Virus record (IMG/VR): IMGVR_UViG_3300031788_000059
Span: 1-35,897 of that record
From: a virus
Direction: 5' to 3' (one strand)
Length of the DNA: 35,897 nucleotides
Position numbers and translations under genes: made by a program. Numbering within the stretch: position 1 is the stretch's first letter; each line of letters opens with the position of its first letter. The notes beneath the pieces were generated by a model, which saw only the letters and a list, made by a program, of their open reading frames with translations, was not told the DNA's origin and did not search any database. Positions 7,393-13,865 of the stretch are shown here, piece by piece.

Positions 7393-7638
7393 TTAGCACA
7401 CTTCTTCTTCTGTTTCAAAAAGTTCGAAAGGGAAAACCGTGCTAGGAGATTTATCTAAAAAAAGGTCGAATTCCAATAAGTTTAAAAGTTTAATGAAACC
7501 ACGCTCAATATCTTCCTGTATTTTCACTTCTAAATATTTTGTTTTATGGTCATACTTTATTGATTTAAAGTCGCTTATAGGAAAATATTTAGTCTCCTGC
7601 TTAGCTTTACTTTTATAGCAAAATTTAAAACACTTCAT
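7393..7638 (-). CDS. Small paralogous 'MKCFKF' protein 3, 81 aa
   Basis: This is the first member of the tandem trio. It starts MKCFKFCYKSKAKQETKYFP followed by ISDFKSIKYDHKTKYLEV, aligning by eye with the other two (MK-x-x-KF, aromatic, then a '(D/E)hKxhxY' segment). The C-terminus is acidic. It starts 6 nt after the replication gene stop. The function is unknown. Confidence 0.68.
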   Translation of the reverse strand: MKCFKFCYKSKAKQETKYFPISDFKSIKYDHKTKYLEVKIQEDIERGFIKLLNLLEFDLFLDKSPSTVFPFELFETEEEVC

Positions 7639-7643
7639 AGATT

Positions 7644-8672
7644 CTAACCAACTTTTCGTTTATTTCCGTAAATTTCCATAAGTTCCTTAAAATCTTTTCT
7701 CATTTCCTCCATTGGAATAATAATACTCACTGTTATATGAGATCCTGCACGCGGATGAAGCATATACCCTTTTTCCAAAATAAGTTTTTCATTTTGATCA
7801 AAAATGTCCTTTCGGCCGACAGAAAGTATATAGTCATTTATTTCGAAAGCAAATTTTTGCTGATCGGTCAAACGAGGTTTTTTTGTAAAATTTGAGTCAG
7901 GCGGTATATCTTTCTTCAGATGCCAAATAATCATGTGCATAAAGGTCTTAGTAGGCTCAGTTACTTTTGCGTAATCCAATGCCAGTTTAACGCGGTTTTC
8001 TGGGTATTGATGCAATGTAATCTTGTCTTCATCAGAAAGATGTTCGAGAATCGATTCATATTCTTTTTCTTTGAAGCAGGAATAAAAAACAGCAGCAGCA
8101 GAATCTTTCTCAATATTGGGAATAGCAACAGGTTTAGGGGGTAAGGGGGTTGTTGTTGTTTCTTTAGTTATTATATTCTTGTATTCTTTGTTAGTCGCCC
8201 TTTGTTCGCCCTCTGTTCGCCCTTCGTTCGCCCTAATTTCTGAAAATTCTTCATAAACTACTGTATCTAAGAGTGTTTTGTTAGCCCTCTGTTCGCCCTT
8301 TTGTTCGCCCTCTGTTCGCCCTTCGTTCGCCCTATGCTCGACGAATATATCTAGGGTCATTTCGCTATTTATGTCACAAAATTCTGTACTAAGAATAGTA
8401 GCTATTGTTCCTTGTGGTGTTCCCTTAAATGAGACAAGTTGATATTTATATTCCAAATTATTTTTAGCATTTCTATATCTTTTTTCTGTCATTCTGAGTC
8501 CATGATAATCACCAATTAGAGCTTGATTAGCTTGGAGGTTGTACTTGTCATATTTGGAATTCTTTCGTCTTGCCCTGAGCATGATCTGTGTCATAACCAA
8601 ATACGAATCTGGATCATTGAAAAATAATTGTTCCGCACCCTGTCTTTGTAGCTTAATAAAACCTTTAAACAC
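7644..8672 (-). CDS. Lambda O-like replication initiator with internal origin
   Basis: This 342-aa protein begins at a GTG with a strong GGAGG seven bases upstream. Residues 1-110 (FKGFIKLQRQGAEQLFFNDP..., then NLQANQALIGDYHGLRMTEK) resemble the winged-helix N-terminal domain of phage replication protein O and related initiators. The middle is a low-complexity linker (ANEGRTEGEQKGEQRANK, again ANEGRTEGEQRATNKEYKN), whose DNA is an array of 11-bp-spaced repeats. The C-terminus (about residues 185-342) is helical and could recruit a helicase or its loader. The layout copies lambda O, where origin iterons lie inside the gene. No phage helicase or polymerase is visible, so host enzymes are presumably recruited. 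Confidence 0.72.
   Translation of the reverse strand: MFKGFIKLQRQGAEQLFFNDPDSYLVMTQIMLRARRKNSKYDKYNLQANQALIGDYHGLRMTEKRYRNAKNNLEYKYQLVSFKGTPQGTIATILSTEFCDINSEMTLDIFVEHRANEGRTEGEQKGEQRANKTLLDTVVYEEFSEIRANEGRTEGEQRATNKEYKNIITKETTTTPLPPKPVAIPNIEKDSAAAVFYSCFKEKEYESILEHLSDEDKITLHQYPENRVKLALDYAKVTEPTKTFMHMIIWHLKKDIPPDSNFTKKPRLTDQQKFAFEINDYILSVGRKDIFDQNEKLILEKGYMLHPRAGSHITVSIIIPMEEMRKDFKELMEIYGNKRKVG
8193..8333. repeat. Origin-like iterons: GTTCGCCCT array
   Basis: Seven exact copies of GTTCGCCCT lie at 8204, 8215, 8226 and at 8291, 8303, 8314, 8325. There is one near copy in each cluster (AGTCGCCCT at 8193, GTTAGCCCT at 8280). Starts are 11-12 bp apart, i.e. on one DNA face, in two clusters separated by about 50 bp. 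An AT-rich stretch (about 8150-8192) lies alongside. The arrangement matches initiator-binding iterons of a theta origin. Confidence 0.75.
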
Positions 8673-8705
8673 TTATCGCCTCCACAATTTTATGGATTAG
8701 GCGAA

Positions 8706-8711
8706 ATTATA
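8706..8711 (-). promoter_or_regulatory. -10 element for the leftward replication operon (candidate)
   Basis: A perfect TATAAT on the minus strand lies about 33 bp upstream of the GTG start of the replication gene. No good -35 is found at 16-18 bp (AAAATA), so it may need an activator such as the HTH protein encoded upstream. Confidence 0.45.
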
Positions 8712-8847
8712 TTGACAAAAAAATACTTTATTTTTCGTAAGTCATTGATAATAAACCACATAGCATACATTATCGGACCCGGATTTTTTTGTAAGTAATT
8801 CCACCTTAACTATTTAGAGAAACTAGAAAAAAAGAACTCAGAAGATA

Positions 8848-8876
8848 TTGAAAAAAATGGTGTGAACATCTACAAT
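8848..8876 (+). promoter_or_regulatory. Sigma70-type promoter, plus strand
   Basis: TTGAAA (8848-8853), a 17-bp spacer and TACAAT (8871-8876) make a good consensus promoter. It faces away from the leftward genes, toward a hairpin terminator 55 bp downstream. Confidence 0.65.
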
Positions 8877-8882
8877 GAAGAC

Positions 8883-8966
8883 ATATAGATTTGTTGTTCA
8901 CCTTTCCAATATCAAAGGTGTTCTTGTTAAAAGGGATCAAGTGTCTAGCTTGATCCCTTTCTTGTT
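8883..8966 (+). ncRNA. Candidate small RNA, about 84 nt, two hairpins
   Basis: The segment lies between a consensus promoter and a strong intrinsic terminator and has no credible ORF. The first hairpin pairs CACCTTT (8899-8905) with AAAGGTG (8914-8920) around an 8-nt loop. The second is the 11-bp terminator stem. The A/U-rich 5' end and loop could base-pair with targets. It lies just upstream of the replication gene on the opposite strand. The roughly 400-bp gap 8673-9070 contains this unit and otherwise no gene I can support. Confidence 0.55.
8931..8966 (+). terminator. Rho-independent terminator, plus strand
   Basis: The perfect 11-bp stem AAGGGATCAAG / CTTGATCCCTT (8931-8941, 8949-8959) has a 7-nt loop and is followed by TCTTGTTTT. 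A weaker hairpin with an eight-base T-run (about 8969-8997) lies directly behind it. Confidence 0.85.
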
Positions 8967-9070
8967 TTAAGAGGTTCTTCATGTAAACTCTTTTTTTGTG
9001 AGTCTACATTAATCCCGCCTATCGTTTTAAATCAATTCCTTTTCTTTAAGATCGTGTAAAGCGCAATGGC

Positions 9071-9310
9071 TTAAGGAATTTGACCTAATCTTTTCAATAT
9101 TGTGTTATATAGCTTGTCCATCCTTCCATTGAGTTGAACGAGTAAACTATGCTTACGATTTCGTTCCTGTTTTTCATCATCGATATGATTATCCAGTCTA
9201 ATGGCAATTTCATCAATGTGCGTAATGATGTCAGTTCTGAGATGTCTCAGCCAAAAATAATTTACGATCATACTTCCAAAAATGCAACCTAGAATAAAGG
9301 AAACGTCCAT
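9071..9310 (-). CDS. One-TM coiled-coil membrane protein, 79 aa
   Basis: A strong AGGAGG precedes ATG 9310. Residues 3-22 (VSFILGCIFGSMIVNYFWLR) form one transmembrane helix. The rest is a charged coiled coil (THIDEIAIRLDNHIDDEKQE, ending MDKLYNTILKRLGQIP). Its shape recalls small phage inner-membrane accessory or spanin-like proteins, but no endolysin is nearby. Paired with the next gene it may form a membrane complex. Confidence 0.65.
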   Translation of the reverse strand: MDVSFILGCIFGSMIVNYFWLRHLRTDIITHIDEIAIRLDNHIDDEKQERNRKHSLLVQLNGRMDKLYNTILKRLGQIP

Positions 9311-9360
9311 GACTCCCCTCCTTTGCTTCCCTAGGTTTTAGCATTTTTAGGAGTTCTTCT

Positions 9361-9615
9361 CTAGGATTTCGTATTTACGTCCTTAGAGCATTTGGTTTCT
9401 TTCAGAAGGTCAATAAACATTTCGTAAAGTCTGTCGGATCTGGCATTATGCATCTCGCACATTTTGTCTGTTCTATCTCCCTGTCTTTCTATCTTACCGT
9501 CTAATCCCTTGATTTCTGCATATAAAACCCCAAAGCAAGTTAATACTGCTGTGAGAATCGTAATCCACTCGATAATCATAGTTCTATGCAATTTTCCCTT
9601 ATTATTATTTTTCAT
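9361..9615 (-). CDS. One-TM membrane protein, 84 aa
   Basis: A short basic N-terminus is followed by one transmembrane helix (residues about 12-33, MIIEWITILTAVLTCFGVLY) and a helical charged tail (IKGLDGKIERQGDRTDKMCE, then RLYEMFIDLL). The architecture matches the 79-aa neighbour. The start overlaps the end of the regulator gene by 11 nt. Candidate roles are holin-like or exclusion; neither is shown. Confidence 0.62.
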   Translation of the reverse strand: MKNNNKGKLHRTMIIEWITILTAVLTCFGVLYAEIKGLDGKIERQGDRTDKMCEMHNARSDRLYEMFIDLLKETKCSKDVNTKS

Positions 9616-9811
9616 CCTCGTTTCCTTTCATTAAATCTTCTATCGTCACTTCACCATTTGTTTCTTTCTCAATTATTTTTGCTAATTTTAAACTCGGCTT
9701 CCTTTCTCCATGTATTATCTTATATAGGTGGATAGGACTAAAATTAATCCTTCTCCCAAATTCAACTACCTTCATACGGTGATTAAAAAGATAGGTACGT
9801 AGATCCATCAT
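9605..9811 (-). CDS. Cro/C1-type HTH transcriptional regulator
   Basis: The 68-aa protein is almost entirely one XRE-family domain: LRTYLFNHRMKVVEFGRRIN, then FSPIHLYKIIHGERKPSLKL and AKIIEKETNGEVTIEDLMKG. The size is that of Cro rather than of a full repressor with a dimerisation or cleavage domain. It heads the leftward operon and is divergent from the early rightward genes, with palindromic sites between, so it very likely controls both. GGAG precedes the first of two ATG codons. Confidence 0.85.
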   Translation of the reverse strand: MMDLRTYLFNHRMKVVEFGRRINFSPIHLYKIIHGERKPSLKLAKIIEKETNGEVTIEDLMKGNEDEK

Positions 9812-9829
9812 AAAATCTCCTTTCTTATC

Positions 9830-9858
9830 AAAATACTACATTCAATCTTTTGACGCAA
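9830..9858 (-). promoter_or_regulatory. Leftward promoter of the HTH regulator operon (candidate)
   Basis: On the minus strand TTGCGT (9853-9858), 17 bp and TATTTT (9830-9835) lie about 20 bp from the regulator start codon. The -10 overlaps CTTATCAAAA (9824-9833), a half-copy of the palindrome at 9882-9901, which suggests autoregulation. Confidence 0.45.
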
Positions 9859-9879
9859 TGCCATCTTTTATGTTGTATT
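9850..9879 (+). promoter_or_regulatory. Rightward early promoter (candidate)
   Basis: TTGACG (9850-9855) with an 18-bp spacer leads to TGTATT (9874-9879). It overlaps the leftward promoter and directly abuts the 20-bp palindrome, a typical repressor-controlled layout. Confidence 0.45.
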
Positions 9880-9881
9880 AA

Positions 9882-9901
9882 ATCTTATCTTTTGATAAGA
9901 T
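9882..9901. promoter_or_regulatory. Palindromic operator candidate
   Basis: The perfect inverted repeat ATCTTATC-TTTT-GATAAGAT lies just after the rightward -10. The half-site with its flank, CTTATCAAAA, recurs at 9824-9833 by the regulator start. Both suit binding by the divergently encoded HTH dimer. Confidence 0.6.
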
Positions 9902-9966
9902 CTAGTCATCAAAGCAAGTCTCCCAAATAGTCAAGACTAAAAGGTTGTAGCAGCTAAGATGAACTG

Positions 9967-9981
9967 TCCGGAAATTCCGGA
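9967..9981. promoter_or_regulatory. 15-bp perfect palindrome in the early leader
   Basis: TCCGGAA-A-TTCCGGA lies about 45 bp before the first rightward gene, in the presumed untranslated leader. It could be a second operator or an RNA hairpin with a one-base centre. Its composition (GC-rich core) stands out from the AT-rich surroundings. Confidence 0.5.
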
Positions 9982-10027
9982 TAACTGATAAATTAGATTT
10001 AAAAAGAAAACTTTACAGGAGAAATTT

Positions 10028-10201
10028 ATGACAAATCTTCAAGAACTAATCGAAACAGCGAATAGACTATGTGCAAATTTAGAGAAAGCAGCCAATGATG
10101 AGATGAAGTTTAGCGTAGATATTCAGCTGAAGCTCGAACAGATGTCATGGGAAATGTACAGAACAGCGAATGATCTCAAGGAAATAAAGGAATATATCTA
10201 A
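10028..10201 (+). CDS. Small early helical protein, 57 aa
   Basis: This is the first gene of the rightward block, with AGGAG at good spacing. The product (MTNLQELIETANRLCANLEK, ending MYRTANDLKEIKEYI) looks wholly alpha-helical and acidic. I do not recognise a family. As the first early gene it may act on the host or on gene control, which is inference from position only. Confidence 0.65.
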   Translation: MTNLQELIETANRLCANLEKAANDEMKFSVDIQLKLEQMSWEMYRTANDLKEIKEYI

Positions 10202-10225
10202 ATTTACCTAACATGGAGCATAACT

Positions 10226-10363
10226 ATGCATTGGATACTATCTGATGACGAAATTATGAATGCAGCCATAGAAATGGCAAAGTTGATTTATGGAGAGAAT
10301 CCAACAGATGAAGAAATTCAAATGTGTATGAAATATTTTAATGATGAAGACAAGGAGCAGTAA
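10226..10363 (+). CDS. Small early acidic protein, 45 aa
   Basis: ATG 10226 is preceded by GGAG seven bases away. The peptide (MHWILSDDEIMNAAIEMAKL...) is acidic and helical, ends DEDKEQ, and stops two bases before the next start. The family is unknown. The ribosome binding site and tight packing support it. Confidence 0.6.
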   Translation: MHWILSDDEIMNAAIEMAKLIYGENPTDEEIQMCMKYFNDEDKEQ

Positions 10364-10365
10364 AT

Positions 10366-10665
10366 ATGTACCACGACACAATCGATGATTACAAATATCA
10401 ACTTATGAATGAATACATTGAAAAGGAGATGTACAACACTAGAAAGGAAGCCATGAAAAAACTCTCTTCTATTGTCACACATCCCAAGTGCATTGATGAT
10501 TTCGCTTTGACTTTGGCGTATTCCTGGTTCGATAGCCAGAAGTCTGCCGAAAACATAGCAAATGAATTTGATTTAGACAAGCTAGATTTTTTAGCGATAC
10601 AAGAAGCTTTTGAGGCTTTTAAAGAATTATATATAAAAGAACAAGAATCCTATCAAACTTTTTAA
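10366..10665 (+). CDS. Hypothetical early protein, 99 aa
   Basis: This helical, acidic protein (MYHDTIDDYKYQLMNEYIEK...) has a central stretch FALTLAYSWFDSQKSAENIA and ends in aromatic and acidic residues. It lies immediately upstream of the ERF gene, 7 nt apart, so it could be a recombination accessory. No motif identifies it. Confidence 0.7.
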   Translation: MYHDTIDDYKYQLMNEYIEKEMYNTRKEAMKKLSSIVTHPKCIDDFALTLAYSWFDSQKSAENIANEFDLDKLDFLAIQEAFEAFKELYIKEQESYQTF

Positions 10666-10672
10666 GGTAAAA

Positions 10673-11311
10673 ATGAAAACATCAGAAAATATTATTGAAA
10701 TTTCAAAGGCTATGAATTCAGCCCAAAGATCTATGAGACCTGCATCAAAAGACTCTACAAATCCTCATTTTAGATCGAAATACAGTGATTTAGCATCTGT
10801 AATGGAGGCGATCAGAGAACCTATTGGAATTAATGGATTGAGTGTATGGCAAGATGCCACATTAGATGAAATAGGAGTGAAGGTAACAACTAGAATTGTA
10901 CATGTTAGTGGAGAATGGGTTGAATTTGGTCCTTTGACAATTCCTCTAGCAAAGAAAGACGCGCATGCTGTCGGAAGTGCTTGTAGTTATGGGAAAAGGT
11001 ATGCCTTGTGTGCAGCTCTAGGAGTTGTCTCAGATGAAGATGACGATGGAAATAAAGCATCACAGATACAGGAGAGAAAACAAAAATCTTTCGAAAATCA
11101 AGATAATACAATCACTCAAGAAGAGACCATAGAATTTAATAAATTGCTTAAGCAATGTGGTCAAGAGTTCGAAGATAAAGTATGGGGACACCTTAGATCT
11201 CAAGGAATAAATTCATTCCAAGAAATGGATAAAATTATGTTCAAAAAGATGAGAGATGCTTCTATCGGACATATCTCCAAAAAATCCCAGGTTGTCAATG
11301 CGACAAGTTAA
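10673..11311 (+). CDS. erf: ERF-family single-strand annealing recombinase
   Basis: The 212-aa protein has a clear ERF domain in residues 1-135. It contains MNSAQRSMRPASKDSTNPHF then RSKYSDLASVMEAIREPIG, followed by the beta-strand part HVSGEWVEFGPLTIPLAKKD and the conserved HAVGSACSYGKRYALCAALG. ERF proteins form rings on single-stranded DNA and anneal complementary strands for recombination or end repair. The C-terminal 75 residues are charged and variable, as usual. The adjoining YqaJ exonuclease gene overlaps its 3' end by 14 nt, matching the lambda Red-type exonuclease/annealase pairing. AAGG precedes the ATG. Confidence 0.93.
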   Translation: MKTSENIIEISKAMNSAQRSMRPASKDSTNPHFRSKYSDLASVMEAIREPIGINGLSVWQDATLDEIGVKVTTRIVHVSGEWVEFGPLTIPLAKKDAHAVGSACSYGKRYALCAALGVVSDEDDDGNKASQIQERKQKSFENQDNTITQEETIEFNKLLKQCGQEFEDKVWGHLRSQGINSFQEMDKIMFKKMRDASIGHISKKSQVVNATS

Positions 11312-11906
11312 TGTAAAACAAGGGACTGATGAATGGCATCAATTCCGACGCACTCATTTGGGAGCGTCGGATGCTATATCTATCATGGGAATGAGTCCTT
11401 GGAAATCCCCTCTCGGTTTATATGAAGATAAAATTTTCAATATTGATCAAGAAGAAAATGAATTCATGGCAAGAGGAAAAAGACTCGAACCTATAGCTCT
11501 AGAAGCTTTCGAAAAAGAAACCGGATTGATCATGTTTCCTGGTGTATTCGTCCACGATACCATCGATTGGATGAGTGCTTCTTTCGATGGAATTACTCTT
11601 GAACAAGATGCCATTTGTGAGATCAAGTGTCCTGGTAAGAAAGATCATGCTATTGCCCTAAAAGGAAAAATACCCACGAAATATATTCCACAGTTGCAGC
11701 ATCAGATATATGTCAGTGGTCTGAGTTTTTCATATTATTATTCCTTTGATGGAGAGAGTGGAGTTGTTATTGAAGTTAAACGAGACCAAGAATTTATAGA
11801 CAAAATGGTTGAAAAAGAATTTGAATTCTGGAATTGTTTAATGAGTCTTACTCCACCAAAATATGAGATTAATAAAAATGAATATGCAACAGCTACTCCT
11901 ATTTGA
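11298..11906 (+). CDS. YqaJ-type phage exonuclease
   Basis: The 202-aa protein belongs to the YqaJ/lambda-exonuclease fold of PD-(D/E)XK nucleases. Visible landmarks are QGTDEWHQFRRTHLGASDA at the start, the acidic GKRLEP (E64), SASFDG (D97) and the catalytic CEIKC (E108, K110). It should degrade the 5' strand at double-strand ends, giving tails for the ERF protein encoded just upstream. The start is set at ATG 11298 because the family begins just before QGTDEW. An upstream in-frame ATG at 11256 would add 14 unconserved residues inside the ERF gene. Confidence 0.92.
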   Translation: MRQVNVKQGTDEWHQFRRTHLGASDAISIMGMSPWKSPLGLYEDKIFNIDQEENEFMARGKRLEPIALEAFEKETGLIMFPGVFVHDTIDWMSASFDGITLEQDAICEIKCPGKKDHAIALKGKIPTKYIPQLQHQIYVSGLSFSYYYSFDGESGVVIEVKRDQEFIDKMVEKEFEFWNCLMSLTPPKYEINKNEYATATPI

Positions 11907-12081
11907 AGAACCATATGAAGAAAAAAGCCAAAGAAAACTTCTTGAATTAGAAGAAAAATACGATCGGCTTAGAAAAAGCCAACATGCCAGGATTAGTACT
12001 CTAAATAAAGAAATCAAAGACCTTAGACTTGAAGTTGAGTTCTTGAAAGCTAATATTTGCAAAGGGGGTCTGTTCCTATGA
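11878..12081 (+). CDS. Small coiled-coil protein, 67 aa
   Basis: The frame overlaps the end of the YqaJ gene. The product starts MNMQQLLLFEEPYEEKSQRK and is an extended coiled coil (LRKSQHARISTLNKEIKDLR). Its end (ICKGGLFL) is hydrophobic. The start could equally be the ATG at 11884. The 'L-F-x-x-P-Y' start followed by KYDRLRKSQHARI resembles a small phage family of unknown function. It may be a partner of the exonuclease. Confidence 0.6.
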   Translation: MNMQQLLLFEEPYEEKSQRKLLELEEKYDRLRKSQHARISTLNKEIKDLRLEVEFLKANICKGGLFL

Positions 12082-12128
12082 ATTATAAAAATTTGGAAGA
12101 AGAAGCTTATCAATTAGCGATAACATAA
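12078..12128 (+). CDS. 16-codon mini-ORF coupled to the phosphoesterase gene
   Basis: ATG 12078 opens a 16-aa peptide (MNYKNLEEEAYQLAIT) whose TAA overlaps the next ATG as TAATG. GGGGG lies nine bases upstream. The next gene has no ribosome binding site of its own, so this ORF may exist to deliver ribosomes by translational coupling. Confidence 0.35.
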   Translation: MNYKNLEEEAYQLAIT

Positions 12129-12772
12129 TGGACATAACCTGTATAGCTGACCTTCATGGATACTACCCAGAACTTCCTGGAGGGGATTTGTTAATTGTGG
12201 CGGGAGATTTGACGGAGAGAGATGAATTCAAGCAATATATAAAGTTTAATGCTTGGTTGCTTAAACAGAAATATCGAAAAAAAATCTTAATAGCTGGAAA
12301 TCATGATAAATGGATTGAAAAGGCTCCTATGCTAAAGGAAACTTTTTATGATTGTGAATATCTCTGCGACTCAGGAACAGAATTTGAAGGCCTAAAAATC
12401 TGGGGGTCTCCTTGGACTAAAACTTTTTCTGGAATGAATCAAAAATGCAAAGCATTTACTTGTGATACGGAAGAGGAGTTGGCTGAGAAATTTCATTCGA
12501 TACCTGATGTTGACATCTTAGTTACCCATTCCCCTCCTTACGGAATTTTTGACGCCGTTATAAGGAATCCGAACGATATTCCAAAAAGTATGGGGTCAGA
12601 ATTTTTACTTAATAAAATTACAGGAAGAACGAATCTAAAGGTTCATATTTTTGGACACATACACGAACACGGAGGAAAATCGAGATGTTTAGGAACGACG
12701 AAATTTATCAATGCCAGCCATGTAAACGAGCGCTATGAACCAGTTAACAAGCCGGTTAGGATAGTTTTATGA
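12128..12772 (+). CDS. Calcineurin-like metallophosphoesterase (MPPED-like)
   Basis: The 214-aa protein has all metal-binding motifs of the calcineurin-like fold: ADLHG (D8, H10), AGDLTE (D27), AGNHDKW (N58-H59-D60), VTHSPPYG and FGHIHEHGG. The stretch GSPWTKTFSG followed by SIPDVDILVTHSPPYGIFD is typical of the MPPED branch, known for broad phosphodiesterase activity including 2',3'-cyclic nucleotides. It is followed by an RNA ligase gene, so end-healing of broken RNA is an attractive inference. DNA or nucleotide substrates remain possible. Translation is probably coupled to the mini-ORF before it. Confidence 0.88.
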   Translation: MDITCIADLHGYYPELPGGDLLIVAGDLTERDEFKQYIKFNAWLLKQKYRKKILIAGNHDKWIEKAPMLKETFYDCEYLCDSGTEFEGLKIWGSPWTKTFSGMNQKCKAFTCDTEEELAEKFHSIPDVDILVTHSPPYGIFDAVIRNPNDIPKSMGSEFLLNKITGRTNLKVHIFGHIHEHGGKSRCLGTTKFINASHVNERYEPVNKPVRIVL

Positions 12773-12830
12773 ATGAAAAATAGATGTAAGAAAATATCGT
12801 ACAACTGAAACCTTTATTGAGTAAAAATAG

Positions 12831-13508
12831 ATGGAATACGTAAAGATAAATAGTCTTTGGAAGAGACAGGGATGGTATTTCGAAGAAGGGAAAAAGAATA
12901 ATCCGGAATATCAAAAGGGACGACAGTCTTTCATCATAGGTGATTATTCCGAACCAGAATTTGGAAATGTGAAAAAATGGCGTGTTGATGAGAAAGTAGA
13001 TGGGACAAACATTCGAATAATTTATCAGGATGGAAAAGTGAGATTCGGAGGAAGAACAAAAGACGCACAAATTCCTTGTCATCTATTAGATTATCTTCAG
13101 AAAAATTTCGGAGACTGGAATTTTTCGAGGGTTTTTCCTTGTGAACAAAATCAAAATTATCCTCATGTGATTTTATTTGGTGAAGGATATGGTTCAAAAA
13201 TACAAGCGGTAGGAGGAAATTATCGTGAAGATGCTGGTTTTATTCTTTTCGATGTTTGGATTGATGGATGGTGGTTGAAAAGAGATGACGCAAAAGAAAT
13301 AGCGAATAAATTTGGGATAGAAGTCGTTCCTCATATCGGTATCATGACAGAAGAGGAGATTGTAAATTTTGTGAAGTCAAAACCTCTTAGTCAATGTAGT
13401 CGAATTCCACAGATGATAGAAGGAGTGGTATGTCGTTCAGAACCTCTAACATTATTTAGAAATGGCAAACCGATTATGTTTAAACTTAAATGTAAAGAAT
13501 TCAACTGA
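12831..13508 (+). CDS. RNA ligase (T4 Rnl2-like nucleotidyltransferase)
   Basis: The 225-aa protein has an ATP-dependent ligase fold. Motif I is EKVDGTNIR with the adenylated lysine at K55. FGGRTKDAQIP and LFGEGYGSKIQ follow (motif III region), then FILFDVWIDGWWL (motif IIIa), IEGVVCRS (motif IV) and MFKLKCKEF (motif V). Length and spacing fit the single-domain RNA ligase family. It would seal 3'-OH/5'-phosphate RNA ends, for example after cleavage of tRNA by host defence nucleases. No polynucleotide kinase gene is seen. The adjacent phosphoesterase may process ends. Confidence 0.9.
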   Translation: MEYVKINSLWKRQGWYFEEGKKNNPEYQKGRQSFIIGDYSEPEFGNVKKWRVDEKVDGTNIRIIYQDGKVRFGGRTKDAQIPCHLLDYLQKNFGDWNFSRVFPCEQNQNYPHVILFGEGYGSKIQAVGGNYREDAGFILFDVWIDGWWLKRDDAKEIANKFGIEVVPHIGIMTEEEIVNFVKSKPLSQCSRIPQMIEGVVCRSEPLTLFRNGKPIMFKLKCKEFN

Positions 13509-13524
13509 ATGTGAAAAAATGTGA

Positions 13525-13758
13525 GTGAAAGGAATGCTAGCATGGATAAAAGTTGAAGATAGGCTTCCTGATTGTAAAAAATGTTTAGCTATTTACGTAT
13601 CAGAAAAAAATATTTTATATAACATGCGAAATGATGGTTGGTTTAGAGATACTATTTATTCTTGTTGGATGAATGGGAATGAATTTATCATTGAATCTCA
13701 TGGGCCAAAATTACCTGCTACTCACTGGATGCCCCTCCCAGAACCACCTAAGGATTAA
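13525..13758 (+). CDS. DUF551-family protein, 77 aa
   Basis: The frame opens with GTG 13525, with an alternative ATG at 13534. The product has the signature of DUF551: WIKVEDRLPDCKKCLAIYVS near the start and ATHWMPLPEPP at the end. The family is common in phages and its function is unknown. A second, diverged DUF551-like gene lies at 31670 in the virion module, so the phage carries two. The choice of start does not affect the domain. Confidence 0.85.
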   Translation: MKGMLAWIKVEDRLPDCKKCLAIYVSEKNILYNMRNDGWFRDTIYSCWMNGNEFIIESHGPKLPATHWMPLPEPPKD

Positions 13759-13759
13759 T

Positions 13760-13864
13760 ATGAGTGAATGCGACAAGTGCGGTAGGAAGAAAGGAATTAA
13801 TTTGATGGGAAAAATGCTTTGTGAAGGAATTTATGGCTATAAAAATAACAAGTGTATTTCCTGA
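13760..13864 (+). CDS. Tiny zinc-finger-like protein, 34 aa
   Basis: ATG 13760 is preceded by AAGGA five bases away. The product (MSECDKCGRKKGINLMGKML...) has C-x2-C then C-x10-C, a probable single zinc site. It overlaps neither neighbour but is separated from them by 1 nt. Tiny zinc-binding proteins of this kind are frequent in phage early regions. The target is unknown. Confidence 0.6.
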   Translation: MSECDKCGRKKGINLMGKMLCEGIYGYKNNKCIS

Positions 13865-13865
13865 A

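Noticed and set aside
8193-8333. CRISPR-like short repeats
   Set aside because: The 9-bp unit with 2-3 bp between copies is far too short, lies within a coding frame, and fits origin iterons.
8712-8717. TTGACA as a rightward -35 element
   Set aside because: No acceptable -10 at 16-18 bp; the better plus-strand promoter is at 8848-8876.
8806-8982. A 58-codon leftward ORF covering the small-RNA region
   Set aside because: Weak ribosome binding site, unconvincing composition (Cys/His/Phe-rich tail), and the same bases carry a promoter, hairpin and terminator on the other strand.
12756-13197. Leftward ORFs opposite the RNA ligase and similar long ORFs opposite fibre genes
   Set aside because: They mirror a confidently assigned gene on the other strand and have Phe/Leu/Ser- or Val/Pro-rich compositions typical of antisense frames.
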